Below, piece after piece: positions 23,645 through 35,102 of a stretch of DNA of 64,000 bases. The stretch is from Spisula solida. Taxonomy: Eukaryota > Mollusca > Bivalvia > Venerida > Mactridae. Location of the stretch: the NCBI GenBank assembly GCA_947247005.1, contig OX365955.1, positions 43,999,822 through 44,063,821 of the forward strand, read 5' to 3'. A program made the translations under genes and the position numbers. The notes under the pieces were generated by a model. That model did no database searches. It had not been told where the DNA came from and worked only from the letters and a program-made list of their open reading frames with translations. Position 1 is the stretch's first letter; each line of letters opens with the position of its first letter.

Positions 23645-23868
23645 GATATGGGTTTTTTCTTTTATGATATGTCTTCGTATGATCATAAAAATAAGAAAAC
23701 TGTTCGGGAAAGATAAAATAACCATCTTATTGACGGGTACATAATTTGTTACTTTTACGCGTAGGTAGCGACTTTTAACTCATGGCCTGTTGGCTTTGGT
23801 GTATTACCAGTTAGACACGAGGTTATTTACCGGAGATAAACGGAAATGGCCGAGCTTCCACGATTGTT
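23645..23868 (-). repeat. Dispersed repeat R2, second copy
   Basis: Reverse-complement match to 13257-13465; see that entry. Confidence 0.6.
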
Positions 23869-23871
23869 CTC

Positions 23872-24010
23872 GGAAGTTCTCCTAGTTGTCATCTATTCAT
23901 ATGTCAAGTTTCAAATCAATATCTTAAATAATTTTCAAGTTATACCTGGACAAAATATCGGACAGAAGGACGGACGCATACAATTACTATTATCCCTTCG
24001 CCTTTTGCAG
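23872..24010. repeat. Fragment of the 160-bp repeat family
   Basis: It shares 'ctcctagttgtcatctattc' and 'caagtttcaaatcaatat' with 23120-23175, and ends in 'cggacagaaggacggacg' and 'ttttgcagggaattataat'. It abuts the R2 copy, so the two may be parts of one larger element. Confidence 0.5.
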
Positions 24011-26271
24011 GGAATTATAATCATGCATGCAAAACATTGAACGATAATATGAACTAAGGCGCTGCCTTTAATGGAGAAGTTTTATGAATATTAATTAATT
24101 TAGATTCTATGTATCTACTATGTATGTGTAGCTTACATAAAGAAACCAGGGATTTTTCTGTTCATTTTGGGAAGGATCCTTAGTCTCTACATTTTGGGAA
24201 AAATATTGGTGTATTCCTGATTATGGAAAAAAAGTAGGGTATAACTTTTTTGGGAAAACTGCATGATTTTAAAGACATTTTCAATCAGGAAGGGGCCTTT
24301 TATAGGCCTCTGTTATATATTAATGCGAAAAACCCCTGAAAACATGTATGCATATTAACTACATGTATTGAACGGTTAACAGGAATCAAAGCAATGAAAG
24401 CCCTGAGGTTGTTCGATTGAATGCCATTCTGATCACCTCGGCCTTTATGCATTGCGCAATATTTACCGGAGACAAACGGAAATGTTCGATCTTTCATGAT
24501 TAGAATGAATAAGAATGCATGCAGAGAAAGTATAAGTGAAACAGTTTTCTGAGGCCAGATAATTAACTAGAAATGCTTAGGATGTGTTTTTCTGCAGTTA
24601 GGATGCTGATCGAATTTATACCGGTCACCGGGTGCACGTTTAAATTTATTAGTCAGAATAATTAGCCAAATAATTCAGATACGTGTAAAATCAGATACTA
24701 CGGACAGGCGCATAAGCCTTGAAGTTGGTTCTTATGGTTAGGGGTCCTCAGGATTGTGAAATTTGGGACATTAATGCCATTTTTGCCATATTATATTTCT
24801 GCTGTACAAATTAATGTTACTCATGTGCATACATCCTTATTGCTGGCTACGCCACTGACTGATTAATCAAACCTAATAAACTATTATGTAACTGTTCATA
24901 AAGAGTAGTGCTCAATATTACAGATTTTCACCGTTTCGTAGAGTAACTAGAGAACTATTTTGCCGGTTTACATGCTTCCTTTGCATTGGCGAAAGATATG
25001 CAAATTTGCAATTGCTGGCTGACCGGTTTACTTTCCTTAATGTGGCACTGTCAATTTATGGCATAGAAAAGAAGTTTCAGGCAGTAAAAATGGGTTGCAA
25101 TTGTTGATATGTATTAAAACTAGTTGTTCTTTGAACAACTTAAAACATTATATATATTGGTACAAATGTACCGGAAAGTGACCGTTTTTAGTCACAATAT
25201 TTGTGACAAATACCGCATGGAATATTATTGACATTTTGACACTGTGACTATACAACACTCAAACAATGGAATGAAACTAATACAATCTGTGGGAACGTTA
25301 ATAATGTAACATGGTTTGAAAACCAGAATCATCTGCTTAGAAAAGGCGAATGCTCAACTGAGCCTGCTATCTGGACACAGCTTTCTTCCTTCAATATCAA
25401 TAATTGAATTCTAAACTGGCAGGCAGGGAATTTCTAAACTTTTTGGGATTATAATTTCACCTTAATGAAGCTAGTATAGTAGTCACAAATGATTTCAAAC
25501 ATTTATAATTATGGTTTTTATATTTGAAATTACACATGTATTGTACTTGTCTGTGAATACTTGTCTTAATCAGTCACTTGATTCAGTGGATACACCAGAG
25601 GCGTTGCGACTTGAGCGGCAGCCCAATATTTGGCGGGTAAAGGCAAAACTTTATAGAAATATGCATGAGAATTTAAAATTTTGTAGCTGAAATATTGGCT
25701 ACCAATTGGAGCGGCAAAATGACGAATAAGGGTCAGTGGTTTCTAAAGACACGCATTCAATGCCATGCATCGAAGGGTAGCGTTCGATAACGATACTCGT
25801 CAATGCAGTCGGTACATAAGTGAAGGATGAATTTGAAATATCTTATATTTGAATTGTATTTACAACAGCACGGCTGCACCAAATGAATGTAATTGAGCAA
25901 CTATATGCCTATAAGGCATAACTATTTGGTAATAATGATACCAAAAAATGACTAACATACACGGTCGATCCAAAAATTCATCCAAAGGAATACATATTGA
26001 AAGAACTGGAAATACTAATAGCCCCATTTACGCTATGATTTCATACAATTTCCTCATAAAAACGGAGGGGATACCCCTCCCCCGCCGCTCCAATATTCGG
26101 CAACCTGCGAAGAGCCTGTACACACCTTGTCCAAACCATGGGACCTAACTTGTAAAGACTGTTGGACCTATTATCACCTAACGTAATGAAACGTTTAGTT
26201 TAGAAACGTTTGGTCTCGGTTGGGACTACACACCTCAAGTTGGTTTGACTAGGCAAGATGCCATGTTGGGC
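24011..26271. other. Intergenic DNA with repeat scraps, no gene
   Basis: 'ctgatcacctcggcctttat' at 24429 repeats wording at 23289, and an R2 scrap lies at about 24462-24483. A low-complexity segment with several 'tttgggaa' words is at 24180-24260. Nothing coding is supported. Confidence 0.45.
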
Positions 26272-26325
26272 ATTGACAATTTGCTTACAGAGCGAATACT
26301 GTATCGACTGAGCTATCAAGCCACT
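26272..26325 (-). repeat. tRNA-Thr-like SINE remnant
   Basis: Read on the minus strand, 'gtggcttgatagctcagtcg' followed by an anticodon-arm-like 'ttcgctctgtaagc' resembles the heads at 43741-44128. The B-box half is not recognisable, so this is a decayed fragment and not a functional tRNA gene. Confidence 0.4.
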
Positions 26326-27307
26326 TGTTTAACATATTGGACGCATACAGTTTAAGTAAATAAGTTTACACTACTGCGGCTCAGTTCATTCAAAAAAGCT
26401 ACAACTGAATGAGCAGGCAAGCTAGCCACCTACACAAGTTTTTCCCTTAAATCCTATACACAGTACTACTATAATCTCAAAAAGATTGCTATCAAAAGCA
26501 CAATACAGACATAACATTGTCAAAGAGTCATTTTGCATTTTTTTTGGGTCGAATAGTTGCGGGTACGACATGTTATTTGTACTTACGAAACCTCTGACGG
26601 TCACACACGGCATCGGGTGTTGATTTTATTGTATAAGTACGTTAATTGTGAGTGATAAAGACGATTTTCCTTGCTTACCAAGTACTAGCGTCGTGTAATC
26701 GGAAAAAATCTCCTATAAAATTTCTTTTCTCGCAGGAACAAAACACTGCAAAATGGCGACAGTTTTTATCATGTATAAATGCCGGTCGGACCGTTCAGAT
26801 TAGGAACGAAGATGATACTCATACGCGCTATTTTTAATTAGACATACAATTTATAGATAACTTGGATATCACAAATACTTGAAACGTTTTAAGAATATTG
26901 TATGAGTTTTTTTCATAATCACTTTTTTCAATTAAAAAATCGCATTGAAAAACGAACTACTTTTTACGTACGTAGTACTTCGGGGAAAATTTTAACCGCC
27001 GTGGCTTCATACGCTTAGAATCACTGCGCATTATCATTTTAATTTATTCATATTCTATTATTTATTTACCTTCTTTAAAATTTATCAACCTTGTTATGAG
27101 ATTCAACTCATCAGCATAGTTACCTCATATGAGAAAATATATTTTGATCACACAAAAGGCACATATATGGAATTACTTTGTCTTTATTTGAATTTTCTGG
27201 ACTACTTTCGCTCAGATATTAAGGACTCGCGTTTCAGATTGACTTCTGTATTTGTTTGGGAAACCCAAACAAATAAAAACTAATCCCATGTGAACATGGA
27301 GCCAAGA
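26326..27307. other. Intergenic DNA, nothing recognised
   Basis: AT-rich, with only short frames that have no features. Confidence 0.45.
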
Positions 27308-27462
27308 CCAGGGGTGGTATTCAATATTGATTTTTACTTGGCTTAAGGATAAGGACAACTAATCAGATCACGCCATATTAAATTCTTGGTCAGTAACATG
27401 CGATATGATTGGCTATCCTTATTCTCCAATTAAATAAGATCAATATTCAATATCACCCCTGG
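27308..27462. mobile_element. 155-bp MITE with matching flanking duplication
   Basis: The left end CCAGGGGTGGTATTCAATAT is the reverse complement, with one mismatch, of the right end ATATTGAATATCACCCCTGG read inwards. The flanks are gccaaga (27301-27307) and gccaagg (27463-27469), six of seven bases identical, a likely target-site duplication. The element is too small to code. Confidence 0.7.
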
Positions 27463-27573
27463 GCCAAGGTTATGATAATTGGTGTTAGTTGTTTCGATTC
27501 CAATTGAGTTCATCGCACACTTACTGTACCAAATTAGTCAAGGCATTCATTATAGAGGTCATTTGACTTAATA

Positions 27574-27579
27574 TTTATT
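27574..27579 (-). promoter_or_regulatory. Possible polyadenylation signal for the GT31 gene
   Basis: AATAAA on the minus strand, about 130 bases beyond the stop codon of the GT31 gene. Confidence 0.35.
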
Positions 27580-27710
27580 AATGATGCTTGTACAATTAAC
27601 CACTTCATTTAGTGAACAAAAAACAACCACAACAAATCATTCGAACAGTGTTATCATAAAATCGTCACAAAAGATGCCAGACAATATTATTGTTCATCTT
27701 TGAGGTGTTT

Positions 27711-28985
27711 CTAAGCATCCAAAACTGTCCTATTACAATGTTTATTATAGTCCAGTAAAGCATCCCAAATAGAAAACATTTTATCTCGACCAACGCTCGA
27801 CTGTGCTAAGCGACCAGTCGATACAAATTTACATGCGTCTGGTTTTCCATCCTTCATTAAAGAACATAGCTCAGAATGTTCTAGCCTAGCTCCTAAAACA
27901 TTGTTACAAATAATTCCAGTGATAAATGCATCCTCAATGTTAACATATGGGAAGAATTTTGCATAGTGCACAATGGGTGCGATCAGATGACCGGAAATGG
28001 TGTATGATGTACCGGAAATGTAAACAGGGTACCTCGAAAATGGATAGGCTTCCCGCGATAAACCCCATTTTCCACTCCGCCTAACGTTAAATTGTATCAC
28101 ACTTCCGAACAAAACATCACGTGACTTCATGCTTATCTCTTTAACGTTGTTCAGCAAGAGTGGAATGTTAATAAAGACGTCATCATCCACTTTGATGACG
28201 TAAGATACATTTGTGCAAAATTCTTCGACCCAGCGAAAAGAATTAATCATTTTTCTGGTTAAGTTGAAGTAACTATCAACAAAATCTATTAATAGAACGT
28301 CTTTGTACATATCATTCTCCTTATTAATGAGTTGTCGATCTTTTGTTAAATTTGTTTTTCCGAAAACAAATAGAACGCGCACGGTGAATTCCGTCTTGAC
28401 ACCTCCAATATCAAACGTCTTATCACGTGACATTGTTCCGTATGTTTTCCGGATTGCGTCACGGGTTTTAACATTTCTTGCTGTTATTGGCACTATGATT
28501 ATAACATCCACGTTTGTACACAATTTAGGATTATAAATCAAGAACTTGTCAGCATATGTTGTTTTAATCGTGTCAAGGCTGTAGTATGCAGATTCCTCGT
28601 CTGTGTGTCTTTTTGTATCACTTATAAGAACATGTGGTACATGTTTGTCATCGAAAGCTGTGTCCGGTTTATGTTTACTGGTATAAATTACAAATGTTTC
28701 ATCCTCTGCTGTTTCAATTGTGTGAAGACTGTCATCTTTTACTGGCATTCTTGTATCACCATCACGTACATGCTGTTCATGGTTTCCATCAAAATCTGTG
28801 GCAGTTATTTGTTCACGTGTTACTGTTAAGTTTTCTTGCCCAGACGTGTTTTTTTCAAAACAATTAAGTAAATCCAATTTTGAGAAATTCGGAATTAATA
28901 CTAAATATAATGATATAATTATCAGCGCACACAATAAATCCTTGTTTGTGATATGCGGCCGTCGCTTGATAAACCTAATGCACAT
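27711..28985 (-). CDS. Beta-1,3-galactosyltransferase-like (GT31) type II Golgi enzyme
   Basis: An intact single-exon gene of 424 codons. GT31 enzymes transfer Gal or GlcNAc from a UDP-sugar in beta-1,3 linkage onto glycoproteins or glycolipids in the Golgi lumen. I place the start at the ATG at 28985, which has A at -3. The frame extends a few codons further, but without an ATG, to an in-frame TAA. A short basic tail precedes a hydrophobic anchor at about residues 16-33. A long, variable stem to about residue 155 carries N-glycosylation sites. The catalytic domain follows, with a DVIIIVPITARN opening and an R-x-A-I-R-K-T-Y-G block. The metal-binding VDDDV motif is at residues 266-270, and the conserved acidic pair NIEDAF at about 350-355. 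Acceptor specificity (B3GALT or B3GNT type) cannot be told. It has no introns, as is common in this family. Confidence 0.9.
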   Translation of the reverse strand: MCIRFIKRRPHITNKDLLCALIIISLYLVLIPNFSKLDLLNCFEKNTSGQENLTVTREQITATDFDGNHEQHVRDGDTRMPVKDDSLHTIETAEDETFVIYTSKHKPDTAFDDKHVPHVLISDTKRHTDEESAYYSLDTIKTTYADKFLIYNPKLCTNVDVIIIVPITARNVKTRDAIRKTYGTMSRDKTFDIGGVKTEFTVRVLFVFGKTNLTKDRQLINKENDMYKDVLLIDFVDSYFNLTRKMINSFRWVEEFCTNVSYVIKVDDDVFINIPLLLNNVKEISMKSRDVLFGSVIQFNVRRSGKWGLSREAYPFSRYPVYISGTSYTISGHLIAPIVHYAKFFPYVNIEDAFITGIICNNVLGARLEHSELCSLMKDGKPDACKFVSTGRLAQSSVGRDKMFSIWDALLDYNKHCNRTVLDA

Positions 28986-29270
28986 GTTTTTGTCTTTCAA
29001 GTTTCCACTGAAGGTAAAGTATCTCTGTTAAATTCCTGTTCTATTATCCTGACTTAGATATTGTATTGGTCTATTAGCGGCGACCAGGGTGTTTAAGTGT
29101 CAAATAATTATACTGAACGATATTTATAGCACAGAGAATTTGACATGATCATGACCTTTATGCATGAATATATTACAAGGTTTGATTTGTGTTGGTATTA
29201 CACTTCGAGCGTCTTCGCGTGATACTTCCCGCTTATGATAACATACGCCCGGGTTATAAATACAGACAAT

Positions 29271-29420
29271 AGGCCTTTTCGACTGGACTGTTTCGTGAAG
29301 CAAGTTTTAGCCTGGTTCCCGTCCTCACAATTACAGCACTACTTCAGTAATACAACTGTAAAATTAGAACGGGAACCAGACTGTAACCTGCTCCACGAAA
29401 CAGCCCAGTCGAAAAGGCCT
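29271..29420. mobile_element. 150-bp foldback element, about 65-bp arms
   Basis: Both ends read AGGCCTTTTCGACTGG inwards. The arms match at roughly 85% over 65 bp around a short loop. A 70-codon frame spanning it is an artefact. It lies about 290 bp upstream of the GT31 start codon, so it is in the putative promoter region of that gene. Confidence 0.7.
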
Positions 29421-30310
29421 AATATATCAGTTGTTAAATTATGCTAATTAGAGGTCGAGAGTCGTGTCAAATTCTCTGGGCTATACATGCTGTCTTCATT
29501 TTTCAGTGATATCTTTCAAAACATTCATTTCTGAATAGAATAAGCGAGGGTATTCATAATTCATAATTGTGTTACACCCATCTTATGCGTACAGTTTTTT
29601 CACTATTCTATACAGGAGATCGCATGTATGGATATTAACATAACGTGATACGGGAACAGTTCAAGTGTATCTTTAATGAAATCTTTCCAGTACGTTGTTT
29701 ATATCAGAGTGGCTATTCATTATGTAGAATATCGCATTGGAGATACTATGTATATATAGCAAGATTGAAGTGTTAAGCGTATCTTTTCACGGGGTTTCAT
29801 CTCTGTCACCAGGTACAACTTTAATGTGTTTTTCGGGTAGCTGATGCACACAGCATCTTACTTATTGTTAAAAAATGATATTATGATGAAAAAAAAAAGA
29901 TTTTAAATCGGACAGGGAAGGCAGCACTCAACTTAACCAGCCGAGCACCGAAGACATAAAAACATACAAGGCGCAATGCCTCACACACAACCTAACGAGA
30001 AAATGATTCGCCGAGGTCACAGCGTTAGCTGAAATATTAATGCTACAAGTTATAGAAAGTAGCCCGAGACAAAATAATCAACCGAGCGTTAAGTTTTCTT
30101 TGTAATTTATATCATTGGCCAGTGATTGGCTATCACTTTGTAACCATAAGGCGTGTCTAAATGTATTACAATGCTGACCGATTAAGATGTCCAATAAAAA
30201 TCAATACCACGGTGTTGTGATTTTAAAGTTGAGGACTCCAGTACAACTCACCAAGAAAATCGATAGAGGTCACGTTGACCGAAGTAAAGAACAATAGAAT
30301 TGTATGTCTG
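29421..30310. other. Intergenic DNA upstream of the GT31 gene, nothing recognised
   Basis: No gene or repeat supported. Confidence 0.45.
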
Positions 30311-30338
30311 CAGTGCAGGATAATATTATCCTGCACTG
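30311..30338. repeat. Perfect 28-bp palindrome
   Basis: cagtgcaggataat is followed directly by its exact reverse complement with no spacer. No wider inverted symmetry was seen. Confidence 0.85.
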
Positions 30339-31089
30339 TAGTAATTGCACTCATTCCTTTGAAAATTAAGACACACCCCATCAGTTATCATCGGATTTAG
30401 CCACACCGCCTCTGTTAACATCAATGTAAATTGCCGTAGCCATGAGATAAAGTCATATACCGTGACTCGTTCTTTTGTCGAAGTGTTTCCATTTATACTT
30501 AAACATTGGCGAAGAATCATATCTTGTCAACCAAAACTACTACCAGTCAACGCCCGCGCTATGTTCAAATCATTTCCATGACCATCTGTGCGCAACTTGT
30601 TTTTTTCAACTTCAATCAAATTATTGGCTGATTAAGGGCGAATTTATCGGCAACAAACCCGGCTTGGGTTTTAGTTTGGAAGTGTCGAAGTGGTTTCATT
30701 TGTTTTAATTTGAAGTTTAGCAGTTAACATGTGTTTTGCTATCCACTTACAAAATGGCGGACAAATATATCATGTTTTCGCTATTATAGGGCTCATTCCG
30801 CTATCCATAATGTATGTTTCCCTCTTTCTGAAAAATAAAACAATAACATCATATCCTTTCCGCTACCACGATTTTTTGGGGGTTTATGAGAAATTCATAT
30901 GGTCCCTATACCCCGTCCCTGAGACACTATTGAGTAGCAGCACTGATAAAAAATTCGATACATCCGGATGCTACACACCTACCTCAAACCGAAAGTAGAA
31001 AAAATGGTCAACATTTCGACTAAAGGTCACCGGAAATGACGATGTGAAGGTGACCCTTGCGCGAAAAACTTCTTTTTTTTTTTTTAGCT
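30339..31089. other. Intergenic DNA leading into repeat R3
   Basis: No gene is supported. 'cctttccgctaccacg' at about 30858-30873 is inverted relative to 'gtagcggaaagg' at 31450, so R3 may be larger than drawn and may have inverted ends. Confidence 0.4.
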
Positions 31090-31094
31090 TGACA

Positions 31095-31472
31095 GGCCTA
31101 CTTTTTGGCCCCTTTAGGGCATCGGTCCCGACACCTTTGTCTATCCTTATATCCCTCCTATAGAAAAATAAAAACTTTTTGGCGCTAAATGTTAATGCAA
31201 TTCCACAGGGAATCGTACCGCAATGGCAGGTAGGACCAGTAATTTCAGTTTTGTAAAATCTACGTTCAAAGCCCTCTTTAAAGGGGTCTAGCGGGCCCAA
31301 AAACCTGTGCACGACCCTGGGCCCGTAATATCCTGTAGTCTGGGATGCCTGTGTACCCATGACAGCAAAATTCCCGAATTTGGGCATTTAGGTCGAAAAC
31401 TACTGAAGGCCGAAATGGCCATCCCGGCGAGTCTGCATTAGTACGCTATGGTAGCGGAAAGGATATAGATGT
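31095..31472. repeat. Dispersed repeat R3, copy 2
   Basis: Same-orientation match to 17560-17985. This copy carries a small insertion ('gaatcgtaccgcaatggcag') absent from copy 1. Its 138-codon minus frame matches, in part, the minus frames in copy 1, so it is a repeat-borne frame. Confidence 0.7.
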
Positions 31473-32213
31473 GTATCCTTTCTAGATGTATATAGGAATG
31501 CCAAAAGTCAATAAATGAAAGCTAAACAATACTATACTGACGTCAAAACAAACGCTACACCTATCTTTATGTTCGTATATTTCATACGTTCGGATAGAAA
31601 CAATAAAATTTCTTCTCCAAGATTAAAATATAGAGTTGTGTGAACTCTTGATTTTATTGCCATTGAGATGTTCAAAATTGCGATACAAAAACATTACCCT
31701 ATCCAAAATGTCAGTATCGCGTATGCCCCCCATGTCCTGCATTTCCTGCAACAACTGCTGACAATATTCGCCTAATGAGAGACATTAGTGGCATATAAAC
31801 TATCTCCCTTGTAAGATAAAGCCCGAGGTAGACCAATTAGCACAGTGGTCCTAACTAGTTTAGATCCTCGGACTTTATCCTTGTTTCTCACAGAAATACC
31901 CCTAATTTTAGATATGAAATTTCTCACTTCTGTATTACCTATTATGTTAAGGCCGTCAAAATTTATACACCATGGTGTGTAAACAGCATGTAGCCAAACT
32001 TGTTATGTAATCTGGTAATTAATGTTGCAAATATTTCAGCCTAATTACTACCATGCACAACAAACAAAACAGGGATAAAAGCAGAGTAATCCGCATGATA
32101 GGACCTGTGAAATTTTAAAGAGTAGTAAGGGGAGATAACTAACTTATATCTCCCATTGATCAACACAAGTTATACAGTACGTACTAGAGTGCTCAAGCCT
32201 TATGTAATGAGTC
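31473..32213. other. Intergenic DNA, nothing coding
   Basis: It contains the 'caaacgctacacctatc' scrap inverted relative to about 21815, otherwise featureless. Confidence 0.4.
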
Positions 32214-32289
32214 TGTATGCCTGAACGTTTCATAGCTGACGTTAAAACTGATGTATGCCTGAACGTTTCGTAGCTGACGTTAAAACTGA
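32214..32289. repeat. 38-bp direct duplication
   Basis: Two tandem copies of a 38-bp unit beginning 'tgtatgcctgaacgttt' (32214 and 32252), differing at one or two positions. Confidence 0.85.
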
Positions 32290-33020
32290 CGTAAACGGCT
32301 ATCAAGGACGTCCCATGTTTGTTCCATAGGAATGCATTCCATGACAAATGCTGGTTATTATAAAACATCACAGTCCGACCACAATTACTTTTCACCTGAG
32401 AAGTTGTCAAGTGTGACGTTGTCAAGCGGACACACGGGTGACGTTAACGGATATAAACGTCTGGTCGTACAGAGGCCACACGCGGCACATCTAAGCGAGA
32501 CCTATCTGATAAGCTCCGAGTGATATTTACGCGTTGAATTATTCTGGCTATAGTGGATTTGGAAGCAACAAAACATCTAATCCAACGACGTCAATTTGTG
32601 AAATTCCACTTTCCAGCATTCAAAAAACCCGTGCTCGATTTTCCCTTTTTTAGTCGTGACATTTAAAATGACTTCATTTACAATTTTTCTTGTAAATTTC
32701 ACCTTGTTAACCAACTTCAGCATGAAACTGCGCTTTTGTCGACTTGAAATACCTCCTGGTAAAGGAGCACGTGGCGCACGTGAGAATCGTGCCTCGTACC
32801 ATACCTGGGTTCATCGGGACAAGATCGGGATTATTTTTTCGCTTCGGAAGGCGCGTTTATAGCTAGATGTATGGTGTGTCGATAATCACGGGATTATTTT
32901 GAAAATATAAAAGTTATTCACTTTTTACATTGTAGCGTTTTTTCTTTACGTCAGTATATTATTGCAATTGCCCCTAGGCCTTTAACGACGTGAAATCCCC
33001 CTTCCAAAGACCCCGGTCCA
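32290..33020. other. Intergenic DNA, nothing recognised
   Basis: Short frames only. Confidence 0.45.
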
Positions 33021-33264
33021 GGGTGCTGTTTTATCAAAGCGTTTACGGAAATCGTAAACTTACGATCAAATTTAAATTTTTTATACTTTGTTTACAATTA
33101 TAAAGTGTGAAAAATGGAGATGCAATACTAATAATAATTTAGTTAATGAACTCCTAAAAACCATATCTTTCACAAATTTGCAGTTGTTTAAGATCGAATT
33201 ACAAAGAATGTAAATTTAAGCGTAACTTTATGATTTTCGTAAGTGCTTTGATAAAACAGTACCC
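33021..33264. mobile_element. MITE family M1, copy C
   Basis: The ends GGGTGCTGTTTTATCAAAGC and GCTTTGATAAAACAGTACCC are reverse complements with one mismatch. The element is 244 bp and shares terminal sequence with copies A and B at 9.1-9.7 kb. Confidence 0.78.
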
Positions 33265-34081
33265 TTGTTCCCTAAAATAGAGAGAGGGCCCTGACAATTT
33301 TATTGCGACGTTGTTGAGAATTGGTAATACTCATTTTTACATGTTTTTTTGTTTCTTGATTATTTACTTTAAATAAAAAACATCCAACTCCAGGATGCTT
33401 TCCGCCATTTTGTTGATTTGGAACATTTTCGGATAAGTCACGAACCGACAAAACCATCTCCAGGGGCAGGTAAACCGAAACCAGTTGCGTCTTGGTTAGT
33501 TAAAAAAATGTTAAGTTCATAAAACTGTCACTAAACCAAAGAATACTCGGAATATGATTTTTAATATGATCTTTGAATAAACCAAAACCGGTCCGTCGCC
33601 GATAAATTCGCCGTAAGTTTAAAGTTTCAGTACGTACCGGATACTGATCTTTAGCGTTACTTAAAATAATTAGAAGTTGTTTCCCTTTGTTTGAATGTGT
33701 CTTCATTTGCACACTCATGTGAGTTATCATGTAGGTTAATTTATATCACGAGTTAATTTCTTAGTGGGAATTATATCATTTAAACCAATGATTTAACCTT
33801 CAGTTCTTGGATGTAAAATGCTAGAGATTCCTTCCTTCTGTTCTTGTTTTTTCTCGGGATACAAGAATTATTTCACAATAACACCATCACTTTCAACGTA
33901 GAATAACGTATATACACTGTTCTTAGTGGTTTATTTACAGTTTTATACTCTTAAAGTCTTAATGAGGGTACCGTACTTTTTAAAACAGTTAATGCATGCA
34001 ATATATACATGTACTACATGTTTAAAAAAAATTACAGGCAGTTTTCAGCTAGGTGTTTTCAGTTATTCTTAAGTTATAGGT
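33265..34081. other. Intergenic DNA, nothing recognised
   Basis: Two short minus frames without features. Confidence 0.4.
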
Positions 34082-34176
34082 AGAACATATTAAGTAAATT
34101 TTAATGATTAAAAAGGTCGGAGCGAGCGAAGCGAAGCGAGGCCTTTTTAGTCATTAAAATTTACTTAATATGTTCT
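34082..34176. repeat. Hairpin element with a GC-rich loop (family H)
   Basis: The 35-bp arms (34082-34116 and 34142-34176) are reverse complements with one mismatch. They enclose a 25-base loop reading 'gcgagcgaagcgaagcgagg'. A half-copy is at 19962-20035. The sequence just to the right (34184-34339) is bounded by an inverted CTTAGAATATAAC, so the hairpin may belong to a compound element of about 270 bp. Confidence 0.7.
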
Positions 34177-34614
34177 AACTAACTTAGAATATAACATTCT
34201 GCATTCTGATTGGCCGATAGAAATTAGCGCCAACGCATGACGTCAAGTCTGTGAAGAGAAAATTTTAATGATTAAATTTTCATTTAACCGCGAAAATGCG
34301 GCGTTTTCATTGGCTCATAATGTAGGTTATATTCTAAGCACGCTTAAGATTCGCATTTTAGCATAACCCAGATATTAAAACAAATCACTTTTTTCTAAGT
34401 GTGAATAAATGATATGCACTTGCAGTCTATCGGATGAATGAACCAAAAATTCTGCAATTTATCATTAGCTAGCTGATGTGCACATAGGAGAGACAATGTT
34501 TGTATATAGATCTATTCATATGCAAAGTGCCAACCAGCTAGCTATTGGATATAGTGGCATTATTGTTCATTCGATATATTGCTGGTGGGCATTTTGCACA
34601 TGAATAGGTTATCT
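34177..34614. other. AT-rich DNA, possible remainder of the hairpin element
   Basis: It holds the inverted CTTAGAATATAAC pair (34184 and 34327-34339) and a partial repeat of 'ttttaatgattaaa'. There is no gene. Confidence 0.4.
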
Positions 34615-34621
34615 ACCCTAT

Positions 34622-35095
34622 CAGAGACTATAGATAATCGAGATTGGCAACTAGACTGAGAACTGAAAAAGCACGCGTGCGCTAACCGTTGTGACAACTA
34701 AAACTCAGTAACTAACGCTACTGGTTAGACAGACTTACATACATTTTTGGAAACATAAATATTCCTCTACAGCTGCAGTATTGTAAAAATATTTACAAAT
34801 TTTGTATTATCAGGAGAGATATTTTCATATTCATAATTTCTTACCCTTCAAATTTGCATAAAAATAGAAATGAACTCAAAAATGGGTTGCCTCAATCTTC
34901 GATTTGTGTACGTTACAAACAAAATAAATGAATATAAATAGGGGCAATCATTTTAAAGTACATACTAAGCTTTCCGAAAAACCAAAGGACTAAAACTGTT
35001 TAAGTTTTATTTGTTACAAAATGGTGCATTTTGAGGATATTAAGTCACAGGGTGTTATTTGGTAAGTTGCTTATCTCTGTTATCAATAGTCTCTG
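34622..35095. mobile_element. Element family T7, copy 1 (474 bp, 7-bp duplication)
   Basis: The element starts CAGAGACTATAGATAA and ends with the inverted form ...AATAGTCTCTG. It is flanked on both sides by ACCCTAT (34615-34621 and 35096-35102), a 7-bp target-site duplication. Copy 2 at 49948-50440 is similar along its whole length and has its own different 7-bp duplication. There is no coding capacity. Confidence 0.85.
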
Positions 35096-35102
35096 ACCCT
35101 AT

